A stretch of 64,000 nt of DNA, from the NCBI GenBank assembly GCA_021018995.1, contig CM037592.1:79301301-79365300 (forward strand). The letters run 5' to 3'. The translations under genes were made by a program, and so were the position numbers. This document shows, one piece after another, positions 57,530 through 64,000 of this stretch (the stretch's first letter is position 1; each line of letters begins with the position of its first letter). The DNA comes from Chloranthus sessilifolius. Lineage: Eukaryota > Streptophyta > Magnoliopsida > Chloranthales > Chloranthaceae. The notes under the pieces are model-generated. The model saw only the letters and a program-made list of their open reading frames with translations. It was not told the DNA's origin and did not search any database.

Positions 57530-59660
57530 TGTTGGTTAAATTGCTTGTGCTTTTATTATTGAAAATATAGTAAAAATATGGCAAAAAACTAAATTAGAAA
57601 AAGGGGAATAAAATGGAGTAAAACAACACTAAAATAGCAATCTAAACTCATAGTCCTATAAGATCCAGGGCTGTTGTAGCAAGTTTTGATAAGTAAGAGT
57701 TTGTCCCATGGAGAGTGATGATCTAAATCACAAGAGTTGTATAGTAAATCTCTAGATTTGACTGCAAATCTGGCAACTCTAAACCTACACTAGAAAGCAA
57801 GGTAAAGAGAAGGTGTTTAGGTGTTAAAAATCTAAACTACACTAAAAACAGAAATAAAACTACAACTAAAGAAAGGGGGTAGAAAAGAGTGAATGTGGTG
57901 TGGTGAAAATAAAGTAAAAAGGTGGAGAAGTACACAACTATGTGTTATTCATCACTGCAACTTTGATCAAGATGCTGGATCTGCAATTATCCTTCACTTG
58001 GCTACAAGCACAAGTGCAAGGTAGAAGAATCCAACCTAACCTAGAGGCATGAACTAATCTTAGGGGTATATTCTGTCCACTTGAATGGTCATAGAATATT
58101 CCAGGGATTTCATCCAAGCAAGAGGTTAGAGATGAAACAGGAAAATCATTGCAGACACTATGTTTGCAAGGCTACAAGCTCTTGCATCCATAGAAGCAAA
58201 CAATCTGTGAAAATCTAGTAAGAACCATTAGAAATCATAGATTGGATGGGACATTAGAATTAGCTGGTCATTGCTACAAAAAGGCCTATAATGCCCATGC
58301 TCTCAAGTCTGCAATCTGTGCAAAACCTCAAGTCTATTCACTGAAAATGGAGTTGTAAAACAGAGGAGGAGTTGGCTCTGTAATAGTCTCTCACTTGATT
58401 ACAAGCACAAGTACAGAGAAAAAGAATCTGGCTCAGCCCTGTGATCTAGACTAGTCTTAGGGCTCTAGCTTGTCCATTTAAATGACCATAAGCTATCCCA
58501 GGGATTAACCCAATCATAGAGGCTAGAGATAGAACATGTATAACACTGCTGCCACTATACGTGCATGGCTACAAGCACATGCATCCATAGGTGCATTAAA
58601 CCCATATAGATTTAAATGAAAAACATAAGAAAAATATAGATTTAATGGAGCTTTAAAAATGGATTTTCATTGTCTAAAAATGACTTATAATGATTGGCCC
58701 TCAAGGCAACAATCCTTGCACGAGTCCATGGCTACTCACTAAGTTAATACAAAGCTGATTGCAAAAATAAAATATCCCTAGCTGCTACAAAGAAAGTTAG
58801 CTAGCATTGCTGCAGAGCTAAGGAAGAAAAAAAGAGAAAACGGAAAATAAAACCATAAAAGTGAGCTCAAGCTAGTCCGGACTCCCTGCCCAAGACAACT
58901 ATAGCTCTATTTATACAATGCAAACAGCCATTATGTGCTTTAGCCAATCAGAATTAAGACGCTTTTGGAGCTGGTGTTGTGGCCCCTTTGTGGCTAAGTG
59001 ATGTTTTGGGGAAGTGTGGGACTGCTTAGCACTTTGGGATGTGTGCCCTAGCTGCTGTGGAATCCCAAAAATGCCCTTAAATGCTTGAAGGTAGCTGCTG
59101 GAACCCGTGACTCAAGCAGATAGGCTTCAGAATTAGGTATCTCGAGTGGTTCTCGAGAGGATAGGGAGCTTCAAAATTTTAGGCCGATTGGATCTCGAGA
59201 GGCTGGTGCAGCATTAAAGAGCTCGAGTGGCTCTTGACATAGAAAATATGCAACTCGAGTAGATGGTGTCCAGCTCGAGAGGATGATTTCCCAGCTCGAG
59301 AGGATGAAATAGCCAGGACTTTTATGCTGCTTGAGCAGATTAAATGGAGCTCGAGTGGTTTAAGTATGCAGCTGGGTAGCTTCTCAAGTGGATTAAGGTC
59401 TTCAGCACTGCAGCTCGATAGGCTGCACAGCAACTCGACAGGATGAAAGCTACACTTTAAGTGCTCGAGTGCATAACTGCTTGGAGATGTGATCCACTCG
59501 AGATCTACTCGAGTTACATTTTTGAAGCTGTTGTAGGTGTGTGAACTGCTCGACTGCTTTAAATCTTTAGCTCTCCATCATTGTAGCTACTCGAGTAGTT
59601 TAAGTATGCAGCTCGAGTTGTTGTGCAGCCTATCGAGCTGAAGTGCTAAAGTCCTTAAGC
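57530..59660 (-). repeat. Athila LTR copy (subfamily B), 5'-truncated
   Basis: Plus-strand left end TGTTGGTT. It is collinear with 59662 to about 61740 (roughly 90% by eye) and lacks the last 820 bp of that copy. The CTCGAG-rich section is at 59141-59627. Its final 45 bases are inverted relative to the rest (separate entry). No PBS lies to its left. Confidence 0.8.
59613..59657. repeat. Inverted copy of 59393-59437
   Basis: The segment TCGAGTTGTTGTGCAGCC...GTCCTTAA is the reverse complement, with about five differences, of TTAAGGTCTTCAGCAC...CAACTCGA some 200 bp to the left. The switch point sits at a CTCGAG palindrome. Confidence 0.85.
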
Positions 59661-59661
59661 C

Positions 59662-61964
59662 CTACATTGCTGTGCTTTTATTTTTATTATTGGAAATGTT
59701 GTAAAAATACGACAGCAAAAATAAATTACAAAGGGGGAGTGAAATGGAATAGAACAACACAAAACAGCAATCCAAACTCATAGTCCTGCAAGATCTAGGG
59801 TTGTTGTAGCAAGTTTTGATAAGCAAGAGTTTGTCCCACAGAGAGTGATAATCTAAACCACAAGGGTTGTATAGTAAATCTCCAGATCTGACTACAAATC
59901 TGACAACTCTAAACCTACACTATAAAGCAAGGTAAAGAGAGGGTGTTTAGGTGTCACAAAGCTAAACTACACTAAAAATAGAAATAAAACTACAGCTAAA
60001 GAATGGGGGTAAAGAAGAATGATGATGGTGTGGTAAAATAATGTAAAAAGGTGGAGAAGTAGACAACTATGGGCTAATCTTCACTGCAACTCAGATCAAG
60101 ATACTGGATTTGCAGTTATCCTTCCCTTGGCTACAAGCATAAGTACAAGGTAGAAGAATCCAACCTAACCCAAAGGCATGAACTGATCTTAGGGGTATAT
60201 TCTGTCCACTTGAATGGTCACAGCATATCCCAGGGATTTCATCCAAGCAAGAGGTTAGAGCTAAAATAAAAAAACTATTGCAGACACTATGTTTGCAAGC
60301 CTACAAGCTCATGCATCTATAGGAGCAAGCAGTCCATAAAAATTAAATGAAAATCACAAGAAATCACATTGAATGGGGCCTTGAAATCAGCTGGTCATTA
60401 CTACAAAGAGGCTTGCAATGACCTAGCTCTCAAGTCTGCAATCTGTGCAATATCTCAGACCTATTCACCAAAAATGGAGTTGTAAAACAGAGGAAAGTTT
60501 GGCTCTGCAGCTGTCTCTCACTTGGCTACAAGCTTAAGTGCAGAGAAAAAGAATTCAGCTCAACCCCTGTGGTCTAGACCAATCTTAGGGCTATACTCTA
60601 CCCACTAAAATGGTCACAGAGTATCCCAGAGGTTAACCCAGTCACAGGGACTGGATATAGAAGAGTAATACTACTGCTGACACTATGGCTGCATGGCTAC
60701 AAGTACATGCCTCCATAGGAGCATCAAACCTATAAAAATTTATGTGAAAAATATAGATAAATATAGATTTAATGGAGCTTTAAAACTGGCATTTCATTGA
60801 ATAAAAAGAACTTACAATGATTTCCCTCAAGGCAGCAGCCCTTGCAAAACCCTAAAACTGCACACTACTTTATTACAAAACCCGATTACAGCTTAGAAGA
60901 AACCTAGTTGCTACAAAGCTTTAGCAAGTATTACCACTGAGCTAAGGAAAAGAAAGAAGAAAATAAAAGTTCTAAACCTAAAATGGAAACCCTGGCTCCC
61001 TTCCCAAGACAACTATAGCTCTGCTTATACAATCCAAACAACCATTATGTGCTTTAGCCAATCAGAATTAAGACACTTTTGGAGCTGGTGTCATGGCCCC
61101 TTTGTGGCCAAGTGATGCTTTAGGGAAGTGTGGGACAGCTCAACACCTTGGGATGTGTGCCCTAGCTATTGTGAAATCCCAAAAATGCCCTTGAATGCTT
61201 GAAGGTAGTTGCTGTAACACGTGCCTCGAGTAGATAAGCTTCAGAATTAGGTATCTCAAGTGGTTCTCGAGAGGATGGGCAGCTTCAGAATTTCAGGTCG
61301 AGTGGATCTCGAGAGGCTACTCAAGAGACTGGTGTAGCATTAAAGAGCTCGAGTGGCTCTTGACTTAGAAAAATGCAACTCGAGTGGATGGTGTCCAGCT
61401 CAAGAGGATGATTTCCCAGCTCGAGAGGATGACATAGGCAGGACTTTCAAGCTGCTCGAGTAGATTAAATGGAGCTCAAGTGATTTAAGTATGCAGCTGA
61501 GTAGCTTCTCAAGTGGATTAAGGTCTTTAGCACTTCAACTCGATAGGCTGCACAACAACTTGACAGGATGAAAGCTACACTTCAAGTGCTCCAGTGCATA
61601 ACAGCTTAGAGATGTGATCCACTCGAGATCTACTCAAGTTATATTTTTGAAGCTGTTGTAGTTGTGTGAACTGCTAGACTGGTTTAAAGCTTCAGCTCTC
61701 CATCATTGCAGCTGCTCGAGTAGTTTAAGTATGCAGCTCAACAGGCTGGTCCTTCATCAATTGAACTGCTCGAGATGGGTGCTGGCTTCAGGTATGAACT
61801 GCTTGACATCATCTTGCATGAGGCCCACAGGTCGAGTGGTTTAATATTGCAGCAATGAACTGCTCGAGTGCAGCAATGTAATTTCAGCCAATTGCTCGAG
61901 TTCTTCAAGGCAGCTGCTGTCTAAGTGCATATAATGCAGCAGCTTGGTCTGCTTTAGAACTGTT

Positions 61965-62012
<48 letters not shown>

Positions 62013-62561
62013 AGCATTAAAGTGTTGTAGCTGCTATGGCTGTTGGAGATTGAAGCTTCTGTAGTGTGTCATTTGAGCTGCTGCACTGCTGCATACATCC
62101 AGTGCTCAAGATCTTGAAGTTGAAATGTTGTAGCTACAGGTTTGTATAGAGGTGCTCCAATGGTGCAGTGCAGCAGCTATAGAAAGCAGCTAGAAATGTA
62201 GTTAAGTGTGCAACTTGTATAGTCTGCTACAGTAGCAATGTGCTCAACATTTGTTCCATTTAACTCCACTGTAGCAACACTCCATAAACTCTGAGCTCCA
62301 CCTTTCTCTCTCAGTAGGACTCTAGGACCCCAATGCATGCAAAACAGCCCCAATGATATAAACCATCAGGGTGATTTCTCAATAAATCCATTAGCTTGGC
62401 TCAAAATCCTTCCTTCTTGGCTTTGAAATATTGGATTGCTGCATTAAGCTATATTTTCTTGTTATCTATAAAAACACACTTACAAATCATTATTAACTAG
62501 CGCAAAAGTCTATTAAAGGTTAGGTTAAGAGGTGGAAAGTGGTATATTTCAGTGCTCAACA
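59662..62561 (-). repeat. 3' LTR of another Athila-like element (subfamily B)
   Basis: On the minus strand it begins TGTTGAGCACTG at 62561, right after a purine tract, and runs to about 59662. About 2.9 kb, without coding content. It contains a CTCGAG-rich section (61220-61920) and a (TA)n run at 61968-62009. The short open frames in it have no domains. Confidence 0.85.
61968..62009. repeat. (TA)n microsatellite
   Basis: About 21 uninterrupted AT units inside the LTR; the copy at 57530 is truncated before this point. Confidence 0.95.
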
Positions 62562-62573
62562 CACCCCCAAACC
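62562..62573 (-). other. Polypurine tract of the Athila-like element
   Basis: On the minus strand GGTTTGGGGGTG stands directly before the LTR start TGTTGAGCAC. This is the usual Athila arrangement. Confidence 0.85.
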
Positions 62574-64000
62574 TAATCTTTGTTAGTCCTTGAGCAAAGG
62601 AAAAAATTAAAACAGTTATTCTAAAAATTAAAATGCCACTTTCTTAGGGAGCACAGATGCATTTAGCTTATGCATCAAGCCTTTTAAAAACCTAGGTGAT
62701 CCCTAGTGGAGGAACGCAGTTTCTTGTGGGTTTTCAGTGAAGATACCCACAAACTTCCCCATTAAAACAGTTAAGTATAGTACAACCAATGACAAAATAG
62801 ATCTTAATAAATAAAGCATCATTCCACACCTATTCTTTAAAAATCAAAGGAGATTACAGCAGTAATGCAAACAATTTAAAACTCAAATCAGCATGTGTTA
62901 TGCATCACCAATAATCATTTTACATCAAGAATACAATGCGTGAAAATCAGTACTAGGCTCACCTTTAATTCAAAAATCAGGTGTAGGTATAACCCCAATG
63001 AAGTTAAATTTCATACCCAATCCTTACCAGGGCTATCTCTCAGCAATAAAAATCCAAGGTGTTCACATTCTCATCAGCTCAAGATCAGTCACAGACCTCA
63101 AATAGGCCTGCAGGCATGAGCATAGGCATTGCATCTAAGTTCTTGACATCCTCAAGTACTTTTTAGCATTGATTAGACATCCCCTTGCCTCCACATGGCA
63201 ACTCACTTCACTTTGGATTAGCAAGGTCTTTTTGATGGGTTGCAATGTGGCTTATGATTGAGGTTTACAAAGAATAGGAGGGGTAAAATGGATTCAAAAC
63301 TAAAAATCAGCAAGGGAAAGAAGTGATTCATGACTTCACCTTCTTCATCATAGCACAATTTCTCCTTCTTTGATATTTTTTAGATTTAAAGTGGCCAACT
63401 TCTTCTCATCTCTTCAATTTTTAGATGAAGTACTTCACTTGACTTCTCTTTCTATATATATATATATATATATATTTTTTAATTTTATGAAATGCCACAC
63501 ATATCCACTGCTACACTGCTATTTTTGGCTTTCTTTTCTTCTCCTTCTATCAAATGTTAAACTCCTCTCAACTATCTTCAACATCATCTCCTTTACCTTA
63601 TGAATTCTCAAAGTGAAGGTAAGGTTGAATCAAGTCATGAGGTTTAGGTTCAAGTACTCTAGTGCTTGTTGAAGAAAAATGAGTTTAAGGCTCGAAGAGT
63701 GTATGCAAAGGGCAGTTGAATGGGTAGAAATTTTTAATTCAAACTGTCCAAATGAAGGCCTTTGATCATCTCCTTAGTGTCATGAGTGCTGCCAATCAAT
63801 TTCAACTTGGGGTGCCTAACTTCTAGTGACAAGGTGTTGAGTCAGTCAGTTCTTAGAGCAGGAAAAATTGCCACTAACACCCTTCAAAAGAAATTTGATA
63901 GGATGACTTGTCTGTTATTGTGTATTATAACTATACTAAATTCAAGTCTTAACCTATTGCAAGCGCACAATGGAAATTATAGTCTAGCATACGATCATTC
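62574..64000 (-). mobile_element. 3' non-coding internal region of an Athila-like element
   Basis: The minus strand leading to the tract includes CTTTGCTCAAGGACTAAC, wording familiar from the 3' ends of Athila elements. No ORF of substance. A (TA)n run is at 63453-63475. The coding part lies beyond the right edge of the window. Confidence 0.7.
63453..63475. repeat. (TA)n microsatellite
   Basis: Eleven uninterrupted TA units. Confidence 0.9.

Noticed and set aside
55712-57534. Complete solo Tat LTR with target duplication
   Set aside because: The 5' end is good, but the last 230 bp of the LTR are missing and no matching duplication of CTTCC follows, so only a truncated copy is called.

Overview
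The window is nuclear DNA of a flowering plant: a nest of transposable elements around the first exon of one recognisable host gene. The organism cannot be named from the sequence. Plant origin is shown by a NUP35 exon with plant-type motifs, Ty3/gypsy Tat-like and Athila-like retrotransposons, a plant mobile domain (PMD) gene, a TRIM primed by initiator tRNA-Met, and plant-type short inverted-repeat elements. No rRNA gene, tRNA gene, CRISPR array or prokaryotic feature was seen.

Layout. Positions 1-8092 hold old repeats: a decayed RTE-like LINE, a long-TIR MITE whose right arm is split by a 446-bp TRIM with intact 5-bp target duplications, and several diverged duplications. This stretch is probably intron 1 of the minus-strand nucleoporin gene NUP35, whose first exon is at 8093-8670 and whose promoter lies near 8960. 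A solo LTR (9796-13268, duplication TATAT) follows. A complete 22.4-kb Tat-like Ty3/gypsy element occupies 14350-36749 (duplication CTAGG; LTRs 2,418 and 2,428 bp). It carries degenerate gag, protease, RT, two RNase H domains and integrase on the plus strand. Its 8.6-kb 3' region carries a decayed, intron-containing PMD gene in antisense.

Beyond it, an Athila-like element on the minus strand runs from its 5' LTR (about 55699-53051) through tRNA-Asp-type PBS, gag, protease, RT, RNase H and integrase down to about 43290, probably continuing to 39250. Two solo LTRs are nested in it (48058-51907, duplication GATTC; 41030-43201, duplication CATAT). A third related LTR remnant lies at 37054 to about 39235. 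From 55717 to the end are a truncated Tat-like LTR, two copies of a second Athila LTR subfamily, and the 3' internal end of another Athila element.

How the parts relate. Every LTR family here carries a dense cluster of short, family-specific, CpG-centred palindromic or near-palindromic motifs. In the Tat-like element, clusters of the same motif type as the LTR recur inside the element in front of antisense TATA boxes, one of them directly upstream of the PMD gene. In the Athila-like element, the LTR motif type recurs inside the element upstream of a lysine-rich ORF. This pairing of element-specific motif clusters with accessory ORFs is the most unusual pattern I see. All coding regions of the elements are broken by stops or frameshifts, so these are fossils. 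Positions were read by eye; no alignments or searches were run.
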